Assembly: GCA_963556495.2 (NCBI GenBank) | Contig: OY747712.1 | Coordinates: 15,845,235-15,909,234, forward strand | Direction: 5' to 3' | DNA from: Valencia hispanica | Taxonomy: Eukaryota; Chordata; Actinopteri; Cyprinodontiformes; Valenciidae | DNA: 64,000 bases | Part shown: piece after piece, positions 11,266 through 22,414 of the stretch | Position numbering within the stretch: position 1 is the first letter of the stretch | How the letters are laid out: every line of letters begins with the position of its first letter | The notes under the pieces: generated by a model | The model's input: the letters and a program-made list of their open reading frames with translations, nothing else | Told to the model about the DNA's origin: nothing | Database searches by the model: none | Translations under genes and position numbers: made by a program

Positions 11266-11645
11266 AAGACTATTATTTGACTTAAATCTGGTTGTTTTTG
11301 CAGTATTCTTTCCATTGATTTGTTCATGTAGTTTTTATTTCCCGCCACTAGGTGGCGATTGGAGCGCATTATTGTATGGTTCTGAGCGTCATGTGGCTCA
11401 GAGAGATATCGGCATGACGCAGACATTGTCTAATCCAGCCTTTAACAGTGTGCATCCCTTGGAAGTGAGTAAATCTATTTAAGTTGGTTCTTAGTTTCTT
11501 AATGCCTGGGAGCTGTATTTACACTCTGTACAGGAATGTGTTAAGGCTGTTTGAGGTCGTTTTCTGCTGGCATTATGGAGCTAACTGCTAGCCAGTTAGC
11601 AACCGCTAGCTAGTTAGCAAGCGCTAGCCGGTTAGCATTACATTG
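11266..11645. other. Element interior with an 18 bp tandem repeat
   Basis: Mostly unassigned. At 11587-11640 there are three units of about 18 bp built on GCTAGC-GTTAGCA, each nearly self-complementary. Confidence 0.6.
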
Positions 11646-12425
11646 TTAAAGTGTAACTGAACCCCATGAAAAAGCATAACCCCGCCCCCAGACAACATTT
11701 GAAAAATTCTACAAAGTGGGCGGTGCCAGGAAGAACGGAGGGGTATGGCCAAGTGTGGAGGATGAGCGGAGGGGGGAACGTGGGGGTGTGTTCTGGAGGA
11801 CAGTGACAGCTCGCTAAATGTGACACTGAAACATGGACAGTGACCAAAGCGACGTTGGCAGTTTTGCGACTGAACGATCTGATCAACATTCATCTTTTTT
11901 GAACTTTAGCCTATGTTAGCATTACCACTCAGAGACCGGACCCATCCTGTCTCCCTCTGTCTCGGGCTGCGCTCGCTCGGCGCCCTGAGCCATCTGGATC
12001 TCCTCCGTCGTCCCCGGAGATAGAGAGGTAGAGGGAGGCTTTATGTAGCCCAGCGCCCATAGCCGTATCAATTCGAGCCGCTGGCTCGGGGCGCTGAGTC
12101 AGCGCTGCCCGAGGCCGCCGGTGCTACTGAGGGAGAGAGAGACAGGATGGGTCCGGTCTCTGAGTGGTGATGCTAACGTTCAAAACAATATGTTAGCTAT
12201 GCTACCTAAGTGCTAATGTGATAATAATGGTAACCTGAAAAATGCAATCCAACTCCAAACTCGCCACGGGGCTGGTATGTCTGATGTTTTTATACCCAAA
12301 CCCACGGGGCGTGTCTGTGACAACATGGCTGCTGTGACACAGTCAATGCCTGTGACGTAAAGATGTACCGCTCTCCACCAATCACAAAATTCAAATGTAG
12401 TAGCCACCGTTCAACCCTTAGAGTA
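11646..12425. mobile_element. Non-autonomous TTAA-type hairpin element, copy 2
   Basis: Starts TTAA (11646-11649) then AGTGTAACTGAACCCC, the mirror of copy 1's right end. It then shares TTAGCCTATGTTAGCATTAC, GGCGCCCTGAGCC and the whole right-hand body with copy 1. It lacks most of the left hairpin arm (only from TTAGCC onward) and the extreme right end. It breaks off near 12421 at CCCTTAGAG. The two copies therefore retain different parts of the family. It is non-coding. Confidence 0.65.
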
Positions 12426-12595
12426 ACGTAGATTTGGAAAGTAGCAGCAATTATGAGAAAAATATCTCTGAAACTTCTACAAAACCGCGTATGGAGAAAG
12501 TGCTACACTTATTTAACATCTTTGAAACATGAACTGGATTTCACACTCATGCTATGGAATACTACACCATCATTCGCAGTAAGTAAGCCCCCCCC

Positions 12596-12831
12596 CAGTA
12601 TTACTGTAAACATTTTTGACTGATTGATTTTGACATTTGTTTGGATTGTGCAAGGACATAGACTGGTGCAAACATTATTCATAAAACGGCCTTTGTATAA
12701 ATGTTTATCTTCATAAAGGTGATAGTTTCCAGGGGTGCTCTTAAGGTCAACGAGTGGTAATAATAAACTATACAGAAGGATCTGCATATGATTTTTAATT
12801 ACATTCATTCATTACCTTTCAGTAATTAACA
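12596..12831. other. Unassigned spacer inside the inverted repeat
   Basis: AT-rich, no recognised feature apart from a C9 run at about 12589-12597. Confidence 0.4.
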
Positions 12832-13022
12832 CGGGGAGAACCAAGGAGCTGGAGGTGGATTTCCACATACCTTTTATAAATACCTTGATGTTCACCTGGA
12901 CAACAGACTGGATTGGAGACTCAACAGTGAAGCCGTCTACAAAAAGGGACTGAGCAGACTGGACTTTCTGAGGAAGCTTAGGTCCTTCAAGGTTTGCAGC
13001 AAGATACTGCATATCTTATAAG
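12832..13022 (+). pseudogene. LINE reverse transcriptase fragment
   Basis: About 190 bases aligned by eye with 3402-3600 of the LINE near the window start: ACCTTGATGTTCACCTGGAC, AACAGACTGGA, AGGAAGCTTAGGTCC and TTCAAGGTTTGCAGCAAGAT are shared in order. The frame is disturbed. It is cut off at the Tc1 terminus that follows. Confidence 0.85.
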
Positions 13023-13025
13023 TCT

Positions 13026-13152
13026 ACAGGTGAAACTCGAAAAATTAGAATATCGTGCAAAAGTTAATTTATTTCAGTAATTCAACTTAAAAGGTGAGAC
13101 TACTATATGATATAGACTCATCACATGCAAAGCAAGATATTTCAAGCCTTTA
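13026..13152. mobile_element. Tc1-like terminal inverted repeat, family d
   Basis: Starts CAGGTGAAACTCGAAAAATT and continues AGAATATCGTGCAAAAGTTA, AAGATATTTCAAGCCTTTAT, which is the well-known terminus of a fish Tc1 family. The transposase and second end are missing. Confidence 0.75.
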
Positions 13153-13446
13153 TTTATACTCCTGTAGTATTCCATAGCGTGAGTGTGAAATCCAGTTCAT
13201 GTTGATGTTTCACGGATGTTAAAAACATTTAGCACTTTCTACATACACGTTTACTCAGTTTTTTTGAAGTTTCAGAGAGATTTCCCTCATCATTGCTGTT
13301 ACTCTCCAAATCCTCATATGTTACTACTTTTTCATTACTGTCAAAATAAACTTGTGCCAAATTTAAAAACATCGATCATAAAGAAACAGCACTATTCTGA
13401 AAGGAGAACTTTTGATTTGGAACTCAGTGCGAACATATTTATTATA
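13153..13446. other. Right inner arm and flanking interior
   Basis: Contains the right inner inverted-repeat arm to about 13330, then unassigned AT-rich sequence up to the right outer arm. Confidence 0.5.
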
Positions 13447-13688
13447 TGAAGCAAACAGTATGTAGTTGCCAGAGGGATGAACGAGATAAATTGAAAACCA
13501 GGCTCCCCTTATGGCCTATTCTGTCTCCTGTTTGGATCTACTTCATCTTTTGTGTAGACACTAGGTAACAAACGCTCATGACTACCCCTAGCGTCCTGGA
13601 GAACTTCCGTTGTGCAGTTTGCATATGTTTTGGAATTCGCATGTGTTTTGGGTTTTGCTGGTCTTTTTAAATTTGCTGGTGTTTTGGG
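13447..13688 (-). repeat. Right long terminal inverted repeat, first part
   Basis: Reverse-complement match to 11030-11265, with CCAGAGGGATGAACGAGAT, GGCTCCCCTTA, CTGTCTCCTGTTTGGAT and TGTGTAGACAC. It is interrupted at GTTTTGGG by the hAT insertion and resumes at 16538 through the terminus at 16597. Confidence 0.75.
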
Positions 13689-13740
13689 TATTGTTGTCAA
13701 GAGATTTAAAAAAACTTTGAGATTAATTAATTATGACCTG

Positions 13741-13741
<1 letters not shown>

Positions 13742-13785
<44 letters not shown>
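13742..13785. repeat. (TA)n microsatellite
   Basis: About 22 TA units just inside the left end of the hAT element. Confidence 0.95.
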
Positions 13786-13786
<1 letters not shown>

Positions 13787-14436
13787 TTCAAGAAGTCATT
13801 TTTTGTTTTTAACATACTTGAACAGATGCAGTCCCGGCCATTTACATTCTGCTTTTTTTGACACTAGTCCCAGGTGCTGCCTGCAAACTTTAGCTTTGAG
13901 AATGTGCAATTTGTTAGCATTCTGGAGTCAGTGGGGTAAATATATGCTCAGACAGCTGGACCTATATCAGGCGGAGCTGCAGCTCGCTGAGTGGCTGCCT
14001 GCTGTGAACGCTCTGAGATGGGAGAGGACTTCAGCACTGCTGCTCAGTGAGAGTAACAAAGATATGTGCTTCACTCAAAAGTCTCCAATAACCCCCTAAA
14101 AAAGTCGTAGATTTGTCTCTAGTTGCTTTTTTGAAAAAGAATCGCTAGAGGGGTCTAAAATCTCGCTAAATATAGCAGTTAGCAACACTGTCTGCAAATC
14201 ACTGCTCCTCCTTGCCTTGTCCTCCACTACAACAGACGCCAGTCAGCTCATGATAAGCGGGCCTAAAATGACGGCCAATCAATGTACACTTCTGGGTGTG
14301 GTTAACCCCAATGCATGCGTAAGAAGCCCAAAGCATAAAAACAGATTTTCTTTAAAGGCAACTCGCATGCAGAAACAGGAAATTTTAAGATTAAAAATTA
14401 GATTAATGCGATTAAAAAACATAGCGTGCTAAACTC
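13786..14436. other. hAT interior, unassigned
   Basis: Ordinary composition without a convincing frame. A 98-codon frame at 13803-14099 has no motif. The TTAGATTAATGCGATTAAAA run near 14397 resembles sub-terminal hAT sequence. Confidence 0.4.
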
Positions 14437-16288
14437 GACTCCAGGTTCACTATGAGATCTACGAAGAGAGACTGAATAGATATCAGCTAACTATAAAAGA
14501 TGCTAGGGAATTGTTCTTTTCTGAAATCATCAACAGAAACAATAGTAATGCACGGACTCTATTTGCAACAGTGGAAAGACTAACTAATCCTTTAGTGACA
14601 GTAGCCCCTGAACTAAACTCTACCAGGGCCTGCAATGAATTTGCCAGCTTTTTCACTGAAAAGATTCTAACAATTAGACAGTCAATCTGTACTTCAATAT
14701 CGAACCCACAACCAGTGCCATCCCCAATCAACAACAATGTAGAGAAAATGTCTGAATTCCACGAATTAAACCAGAACAGCCTTGAAAAAAATCATAATCC
14801 AATTAAGCTCCTCCTCCTGCTGTCATGATATCCTACCCACAGCTTTTCTAAAGAAAGTTCTTCCTGTTATTGGGTCTGATCTTGTTCAAAAAGTGAACTC
14901 ATCCCTCCTGTCAGGTGTCTTCCCTCAGGCTTTAAAAACAGCAGTTATTAAACCACTGCTAAAGAAGAAAAATCTGGACAACACGTTAATGCAGAACTAC
15001 AGGCCAATCTCTAATCTCCCATTCATCAGTAAGATTATTGAAAAAGCTGTGTTTCAGCAATTAAATAGCTTCCTAACAATGACAAACCGTTTTGATGTTT
15101 TTCAGTCTGGTTTCCACGCTCACCACAGCACTGAGACTGTCCTCGTCAAAGTATTCAATGACATCCGCATAAATACAGACTGTGGTAGAACCACAGTGCT
15201 GGTTCTGTTGGACCTCAGTGCAGCATTTGACACTGTTGATCATTATATTTTATTGGAACAACTGGAGAGCTGGGTCGAACTTTCTGGTACACTACTTGGC
15301 TGGTTCGAGTCTTACCTAAAGAACAGGGACTTCTTTGTTTCAATAGGAAACTTTTCCTCAGAACAAACAGAAATCACATGTGGGGTGCCCCAGGGCTCCA
15401 TCCTGGGGCCCCTCTTATTTAATATCTACATGCTCCCACTAGGCAAGATTATAGCAACCAATAACATTAGCTACCATAACTACGCGGATGATACTCAGCT
15501 CTACATTACAATGTCACCAGGTGACTCTGAACCCATTCAAACCCTAAATCAATGCATTGACCAAATAAATGGATGGATGTGCCATAACTTTCTCCAGCTG
15601 AATAGAAACAAAACTGAAGTAATTACTTTTGGACCTTAAGGGGAACGATCAAGAGTCAGCACACAGCTTAAGTTAATACAGCTAGAAACTACTGATTGGG
15701 CTCGAAACCTAGGTGTAGTAATGGACTCAGACCTGAACCTCCAGGGTCACATAAAGGCAATAACAAGGTCAGTGTTCTATCACCTGAAGAACATTTCTAG
15801 GATTAAACGACTGATGTCGCAACAGGACGTAGAAAAACTAATCCATGCGTTTATCCTTAGTCGCATTGATTACTGCAACAGCGTCAATCAGACAGCTGCA
15901 GCTGATCCAGAACGCTGCCACTCGCATCCTCACTAGAACCAGGAAAATAGAGCACATCACCCCAGTTCTAAAGTCCTTACACTGGCTCCCTGTAGCTCAG
16001 AGAATAGACTTCAAAATACTCCTACTAGTTTATAAATCATTACATGGCTTAGCACCAAAATATGTTGAAGACCTGTTGTCACAGTACCAACCACCAAGAC
16101 CACTCAGGTCCTCCAACTCTAGCCTACTAAACATCCCTAGACTCAGAACTAAACATGGAGAAGCAGCTTTCTGTTTCTATGCCTACCTTATCTGGAACAG
16201 ATTTCCTGACAAGAGTAGAGCTGCTGAAACTCTGAACTGCTTTAAATCGAGACTAAAAACACATCTGTTTAGAATTGCCTTCGAGTAA
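14437..16288 (+). pseudogene. L2-like LINE reverse transcriptase, frameshifted
   Basis: Motifs in order: RTLFATVERLTNP and NEFASFFTEKI (pre-RT linker), [29 protein letters not shown] (motif A), [14 protein letters not shown] (motif B) and [10 protein letters not shown] (motif C with intact YADD at 15481-15492). The C-terminal half reads LHWLPVAQRIDFKILLLVYK. Three lesions are visible: a frame change near 14800, a TAA stop at 15637-15639, and a deletion with frame change near 15890. The RT catalytic motifs themselves are intact. The element group is secure; the exact family is not named. Confidence 0.85.
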
Positions 16289-16475
16289 ATGCTTAATGTC
16301 ATATGTATGAAATGTGTTCATGCTCTCCTGCTTTTTTGAATTGTGTATCATGTGTAATGTGTGTTTCTTTTACTTTTAATTTCCAATGTTACATTCCATG
16401 TGTTTTTTTTAAATCACCAAATCATGTAAATCACCTTGAATTACCCTGCTGTTGAAAGTGCTATACAAATAAAAT
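14437..16475 (+). mobile_element. 5'-truncated L2-like LINE nested in the hAT element
   Basis: Keeps reverse transcriptase and the C-terminal part of its ORF, then a 3' end reading GTTGAAAGTGCTATACAAAT and GCATTGCCTTGC, the TTGCC-type tail of fish L2-like LINEs. The endonuclease domain is missing. It lies entirely inside the hAT element, so it arrived after it. Confidence 0.85.
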
Positions 16476-16597
16476 AGCATTGCCTTGCTTAAATATGGCT
16501 GTAATTAATTAATTGCAATGACATTATGACACCCCTAGTTTTGGGATTTGCATTTGTTTTGGGATTTGCATGTGTTTTGTCTCTAAGGGGCACCATA

Positions 16598-18642
16598 TAT
16601 GTCACTCTCAGCATTCTTCTCCACCAGAGCAGAGGATTCTTATTCTTCCTGAATTAGGATAAATTGTTGTCTACTTGACCGAACTCGACATTATGAAGCG
16701 AGCTTAGTTAAAAGAGCTGTATAATTTATCTACAGCTCCATTTTTAAGATTTGATCTTGGAGTGGTTACATGTTGACTAGACTTACTGCTTATTTATGTT
16801 TGTAAGTGGTTTGTTTATTTAGCTGCAATTGATTGGTTGATTAATAGTGAATATATTTATTTTTATTTTGGGGATTTCTACATCTTGTCAGTCTTTGCAA
16901 TTTCAGTTATCATTAATTTATGGATTGATTTTGAGTAAATTCTGAAACCCAAAGAAATATATAGAGATCTGCTTTCTACTTCTTTTTAGCTCCTGTCATG
17001 TTGCTCCCTGCCAGTTTTCTTGTATTGCTGCATAGAGCAAAAAACTGACCTCTCGCAGCCATTCTGAATTGTCGAACACTGAAGGCATTTTTAAACATGT
17101 ATAAAATACTTTTACTTTAATAGTAACAAAAAGCTGGACATTAACCTAAATATAGCTATTAATAATATTTAGTTGTTCCAAAGATCCAACATAAAGGGTC
17201 CAAGCTTTACAATGTTATGTTTTGTTGACAATGGACCATGTCCTCTAACATGGGCCTCTAATACAACACTTCCCATGCAAAACACCACCAACTACCAGAT
17301 GAACCAGTTAGATGTAATCTGGATTCGAGCCTGGATTTGAGTTTGGATACTCTGACCTCTTTTCTTTATTTTTTTATTTTTTTAATTTAAGCAGTGCTTT
17401 TGTTTGATTACAACTTTGCAATGGGCCTTCCCTGCTTAAAGACTTTGAGCTAATCACCAGAGATCAATAATCAAAATACCAGTAGAACACTGATCAGCGA
17501 TTATAGAAAGGTTTGATTGCTGAGAAAGATTTATTCAAGCTCCTATGATAGGATTGTTCCCAAATTCTTTAACATAGCTGTTGAAATGCATCATTGAGAC
17601 TCAACATGTAAGATTTTACAGTCTGAATAAAGAGCTTGCCATAATCTGTGTGCAAAAACCTCATGAGGAGGAGATTACACGTCTCAACCAGAAAAGCCAT
17701 TTTGAAACCTGTTTGATGCAAAAGCAAACATCAATAATTGGGGAATTAGGGATTTTAATTGTGGTCTTAAACATGGTAATTGCTGATGACAAGAGTGCAG
17801 AGCCACAGCGTTAAACGCTTGTCCATGAGAATTTTGTATTGGTGGTGTAATTTTATGCCACTCCCAACAAAATCTGTGCTGGTATTCTGAGAGGCTCATT
17901 CTGCTGATTTTTTTTTAAAGCACCTCTATCAGACAAATGTTTCACATATTCATCTACCAAAGATCAATACGTTTTCCGGGAAAGGCGTCTCTCCCACCCT
18001 GTAATTAATTCACTGATGTCGACCTCTGGCTTGAGTTTTAGCAGAGCCAACATCACCTGCTTGCTGATGGGACAAAGGGGGACGAAAAGCATGCAGCCTA
18101 TTTCAGTACTGCTCATCAAAGCCCACAGTAAAAGATTAAATGTAGCAGCAAAAGGCAGGACATCCTACATTGACCTTAAAGTGCTGTGTGTTTTGCGTTG
18201 TGACAAAGGTCAGGGTGTCATTAATCTGTTTCAAACAAGTCAACATTCCCCCTGACGTTTTGTCAGGCGACTATTGGGGCATTTGGAAGGATTTTGTTTT
18301 TATTGGATTGGAGGGGTTTTCCTCTATATTTTTTATTTGTGTAGGTTACAGTTTGCAAAACACACAGGTCTATACTCACTAATTTCTTCTCCCCAATATC
18401 TGGAAAATAAAGTCATATTAAGACTAGAGATGGACCAACTAATCAGCCCAGATTGGCTCTCTCTGATCCATAAAAATCAATAGGTTAGACCTCAAAGATT
18501 ACATTTTTATCACTAGTACAAGTGTAATTGATGGATCTCTAATAAAGAGAGTAAAATCAAAGAAGATTGGCATGTTCAGGGGGAAAGGAAGTTAAATTCA
18601 ATTTAGTCATACAGCACCAGTGAAGAATAAATGTAAGTTTTT
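16598..18642. other. Long unassigned stretch
   Basis: About 2 kb without a recognised repeat or conserved frame. Overlapping short frames at 17581-17899 and 18016-18483 lack motifs and consistent start or splice context. This may be single-copy intergenic or intronic DNA. Confidence 0.4.
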
Positions 18643-19510
18643 TAATTCTTATTTTTTTATTTGTTTATTCAACAGGAACAATGTGCAAAGACATTAAAGA
18701 TGTTTTACACCAGAGTATAGCCAAAGCTAGTTTCCATCTGCAGTCCCCGAGCAGGTGAGAAATGTGAACTAAAATATCTTGAATTGTAAAAACACAATCT
18801 CTGATTACATAATACAATCATTCAAAAAAATATCACTAAGACCAATATCTTAAGTAATTAAATCCTTAATGTTGACAATGCTGGTTTTCTAATAACTTCC
18901 TGACAATACAAGAAAAAAAATGTAGTTCACAGGAAAGTTTCAAATTCTGTGGGAGTTTATTCCATTCCTTGATGTCTTTGTAAGAAAAGGCTGTTTTGTG
19001 CAATGGCTGAACTGCGTTTTGGTAATCTGCAGTCATTATGACTTGTTGACTTGGATGTTCTGGTTGTTCAGAACAGAGGTGGACAAATCGTTTCAGAGGA
19101 GGAGGCGCCTTATTATTCAGGATTTAAAAAAATTAATTGTACATTTGAATAAAAAATTAGATTATCAAAGTCTAACATATTATATTTTGCAAGTATTGGG
19201 CATTGATGATGTCTCAGTGGCTTTTTATCCATTATTTTAACAGCTTGATTATACATGGATTGTAATGGCTTAATAGTTGTTTCACATGCCTGGGACCAAC
19301 ATGACATGCAATAATTAATGTGAGAAGTAATCATTGCCTCCAAGTACATTTTTGCAGCATCATGGGTCAGTGTATTTCAAATATGTCTAAAAACAGACAA
19401 ACTATATTTTAAAGTATTGGACACTTTTTAACAGGTTTTTTAAAACTGAATACTGGATCCAGAACAAGTCCTAGGTATTTAAATTATTCTACTGTTTTGA
19501 TTTCACTCTT
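18643..19510 (-). mobile_element. Reverse-strand LINE 3' fragment
   Basis: The sequence reads, on the minus strand, the C-terminal part of a Jockey-group LINE ORF followed by its 3' untranslated region ending toward 18650 (the plus strand begins TTTGTTTATTCAACAGGAACA in two words). The coding part is about 18990-19400: it includes ITSHINYCMSCWSQACETT, then MYNQAVKIMDKKP and LAKYNMLDFDNLI, with a recognisable order of YC-W-A-K-LDKKP residues. Domains upstream (endonuclease, RT core) are absent, and some in-frame stops occur. It is a second LINE family, distinct from those at 1985 and 14437. Confidence 0.7.
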
Positions 19511-20133
19511 ATTTATATAAACGTGTGGAAGAGGTTTTTCAAAACACCCTTTATGCGCATATTCTCCATGCAAAACCGGCAGAAATCACCCGAGGACATA
19601 GCTTAAGTGAAGCTCGGGCGATTTATTTTTCTTTATTTTTTGCTTGGGCGATTTGTTGTTGTTTCCCTGGCACACATGGTAAATGCTATATGAGTCGTTA
19701 CTGTGATTGGCTAAAGGTAGGCACTTGCTGGCATGTCATCCAATCAGCTCAAAATATTATACAAGACGGCCTTCCCTTTTTCAGGTGCTTTCTACGGGAG
19801 CAGTTCCAGATCAATGTGTAGACACGGGGCAGGGCTACACATAGATCTGGCTTTTGCCAGGTTAAGAATCCAGTTCATATTCAGTTCAAATGAAAAAGAA
19901 TCATTCCAGTATTCTCCAACTATGTCTGAGATGTTCCGGTCCATATCTTTTAGCTGTATTTATATTTACAATACAGATATTTACATTACAAGCATCAGAA
20001 TGGCCATTTAATATTCTATACTCAGGTTCTTGTCACCGGTAGAGCTCCTAAATTTGATCTGCAAAAGAGGGAGGGGGTAGTGATGGGGAGACAATGGATT
20101 CTACCTAATGTGACAGTTTGTAAATTGACTTCT
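19511..20133. other. Unassigned stretch
   Basis: A GC-variable block at 19560-19860 contains CTCGGGCGATTTATTTTTC and a near copy TTGGGCGATTTGTTG, suggesting an internal duplication. It could be an unrecognised MITE. No frame is supported. Confidence 0.4.
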
Positions 20134-20197
20134 TTAAAGCAACACTAAAGAGGTTTTTTTTTTTACCTCAAAATAATGTTTCAGAACTGTCATTGGT

Positions 20198-21539
20198 TGA
20201 TCAACTCATAACAGGGTGAAACGGCACTTCTGCATTCGCTTTGCGGCCCACTATCGGCCATGACAGCACTATGGAACTTTGGGTCGTTATGAAGTTAGAA
20301 CGCTGACATAATCTGAAACCGAAAGAAGAAGTTTTGAAACCTTGAAAATCAGTGGCTGAAAATTTAAAACCTGAAATAAAGTTTTGAAAGTCTGAAAATA
20401 AGTTTTGAATCTCTGCAATCATAATTTTGTACTAGCATTTTTATTTTTCATAAATTCAACAGGTAAAGTACAGAGTTTCAGCCTCACATTTTCAGAGATT
20501 GAAATCGCTTGTTTGGTTTTTCAAGTATACATTTTCAGAGTTTCAAATATGGCATTGTTTTCCCACCATGTAAAGTTTGCAAAAAAAAAATTGAAACCTT
20601 GTAATGTGAGATCTGAAAAAAATTAAACTTTGCAACATCCGCCTTTCGTACTTTCGTCCACACCGCTGCAAGGATAAAGATATCTGGAATACATATCCAG
20701 TTTACCTATTAAATGTTAAAACGACTATCTTAACTTTTTAAGAATTTAGAGATATCTCAAACTTAATTTTTACTAGTACAATTGTAATTAGGAATATCCT
20801 AAAATACAATTTCTCCTAGTAACAATATAGTTGTTGATATCTTTAATTTAAATTTTGACTAGGAAGAATGTTTTTGTACTAGGATAAATTGTATTATTCC
20901 TATCTAAAATAGGAATTATAGATAGAAGTGGTCATTGATTACATGTTAAAACAGCTTGCCCTCCTGCCGGAGCGTTGAGGTTTTTTTTTTCTTCAGTTTT
21001 AGTTTCAGAGTTTTAAATCAGAAGAGATCGCTGCCAAAAATCATGTGATGGCAACCTTGCAGCGGTGTGGACGAAAGTACGAAAGGCGGATGTTGCAAAG
21101 TTAAATTTTTTTCAGATCTCACATTACAAGGTTTCAAAAGTTTTTAGTAAAACTTAACATGGTGGGAAAACAATGTCATATTTGAAACTCTGAAAATGTA
21201 TACTTGAAAAACAGCAAGGGTGAAACAAGCGATTTGAATCTCTGAAAATGTGAGGCTGAAACTCTGTACTTTACATATTGAATTTATGAAAAATAAAAAT
21301 TCTAGTACAAACTTATGATTGTAGAGATTCAAAACTTATTTTCAGACTTTCAAAACTTTATTTCAGGTTTTAAATTTTCAACCAATGATTTTCAAGGTTT
21401 CAAAACTTTTTCTTTCGGTTTCAGATTATGTCAGCGTTCTCACTTCACAACGACCCAAAGTTCCACAGTGCTGTCATGGCCGATAGAGGGCCGCAAAGCG
21501 AATGCAGAAGTGCCGTTTCACCCTGTTATGAGTTGATCA
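20198..21539. repeat. Large inverted repeat, arms of about 480 bp
   Basis: The left arm (20198-20673) and right arm (21052-21539) are reverse complements with roughly 90 percent identity. They begin TGATCAACTCATAACAGGGT and end at CGTCCACACCGCTGCAAGG. Inside each arm are several 20-22 bp subrepeats of the form TTTCAAAACTT-TTTCAG. The 380 bp between arms is AT-rich. Mirrored frames of 60-73 codons on each arm are artefacts of the palindrome. Confidence 0.9.
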
Positions 21540-22029
21540 GGCTTCACAAAAGCCGGTAGGTGGAGCATCCTGCAAGGCTCTCTGGGTGGAGCATACTCGG
21601 CAGGTACATATACTACATTTTAATATTTTGGAGTAATAATACTGCCATCTGCTCTACGTCTTACTGGCTTGGTATATATTCATTAGCTGCTCTACAAATT
21701 AACAGATTTCCAGAGTGTGCTATTCATCTATAGGCCTATTTAACAGGTAGGATATTCTGATCATGGTTTTAGTGCATCTTTATGTGCTAGTTTTAGCTTT
21801 ATATTAAACGGGTAGCATGTTCTGTGGATTGAAAGAAAAGTTTTTGTTATTCATAATTTTTTGTTATGTTAGGCATTACTGCAAAACTGCCACTTCAATC
21901 CCGTCACTTGAAAAATATTTTCCGATGATTATGTTTAACATCAAAGCTAACAGTTGTTGTTTTCGGCATGTAATCACACTTTTCAAGGGGTAGCACCAAC
22001 AGATGCGCGCTACGGTAAGACATTCTGAG

Positions 22030-22195
22030 GAGGTAGCACAGATCGTCAGAACAGTGGAGTTAGCCATGTAATAAAGAAATTAGACCGTATCTCGTTATAA
22101 CGTTTTAATTTGAAGTGTTTTTCACGTTTTTACAATGTTATAACGTGATACGGTCAAATTTCTTAATTATATGGCTGACAGCTCCACGCCGCCGT
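22030..22195. repeat. Hairpin inside the TTAA element
   Basis: Arms at about 22030-22104 and 22132-22195: GAGTTAGCCATGTAATAAAG with ACCGTATCTCGTTATAACG pairs with GTTATAACGTGATACGGT and AATTATATGGCTGACAGCTC. The loop is about 28 bases. A second, smaller palindrome in the same element suggests repeated hairpin formation or nested MITEs. Confidence 0.75.
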
Positions 22196-22414
22196 ACATA
22201 TGACATGCTGAAATATAGAAAATGTACCTGGGATGAAGACATTTGACACAAAGGCTGCCCAAGACGTGAAAATCTGTAACGTTAGAGGGTATCGCTTGTA
22301 AATGTGAATCCCCTGGTGTAACCATAACAGATTTTACGACGGTAGTAGAAAACAATAAATTTTTCCCAACTGTAGGGGGACCCAGAGAGCAAAACTTACT
22401 TGGTGTTGCTTTAA

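Larger units (their letters stand above)
12425..13330. repeat. Inverted repeat pair around LINE and Tc1 fragments
   Basis: About 12425-12590 is repeated in reverse complement at about 13160-13330. Shared words on the plus strand of the right copy are GTAGTATTCCATAGCGTGAG, GTGAAATCCAGTTCATG and AGCACTTTCT-CATAC. Identity is around 85 percent by eye. Because it is concentric with the outer arms of the 10998-16597 element, the two pairs may be parts of one older, larger palindrome interrupted by insertions. Confidence 0.75.
13689..16537. mobile_element. hAT-type element with 8 bp target duplication
   Basis: Flanked by a perfect 8 bp duplication, GTTTTGGG at 13681-13688 and 16538-16545. The ends are TATTGTTGTCA on the left and TGACACCCCTA on the right, an imperfect terminal inverted repeat (8 of 11) of the TAGGGNTGTCA class seen in fish hAT MITEs. 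ATTAATTAATTA-type sub-terminal sequence lies inside both ends. No hAT transposase is visible; the interior is a (TA)n tract, 650 bases of unassigned sequence and a LINE. Without the LINE the element would be about 0.8 kb, which is MITE-like. Confidence 0.8.
10998..16597. mobile_element. Composite element with long terminal inverted repeats
   Basis: The left end (TACGGTGGCCCCTAGAGACA at about 10998) matches the reverse complement of the right end (TATGGTGCCCCTTAGAGACA at about 16578-16597). Homology continues inward for about 250 bases through repeated CACATGCAAAT-CCAAAACA words. The right arm was split by a hAT insertion (13689-16537). The interior holds a TTAA-type MITE, a second inverted repeat, a LINE fragment and a Tc1 end. 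No transposase of its own is recognised. The terminal word resembles the GGTGGCCCTGA start of a repeat at 55548, and may represent the same broad class. Confidence 0.7.
20134..22414. mobile_element. TTAA-flanked non-autonomous element with palindromic core
   Basis: The left end reads TTAA-AGCAACACTAAAGAGG and the right end GGTGTTGCT-TTAA, giving a 12 bp terminal inverted repeat (AGCAACAC(C/T)) between TTAA sites at 20134-20137 and 22411-22414. The termini match a very common fish repeat. TTAA target use fits piggyBac or Kolobok; the AG start is not the CCC of typical piggyBac ends. The 2.28 kb body is a nearly complete palindrome (20198-21539) plus an unpaired right section of 0.9 kb. No transposase is encoded. 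Confidence 0.7.

Noticed and set aside
20201..21536. Two pairs of similar small proteins (60-73 residues)
   Set aside because: They are mirror copies produced by the palindromic arms and have low-complexity content.
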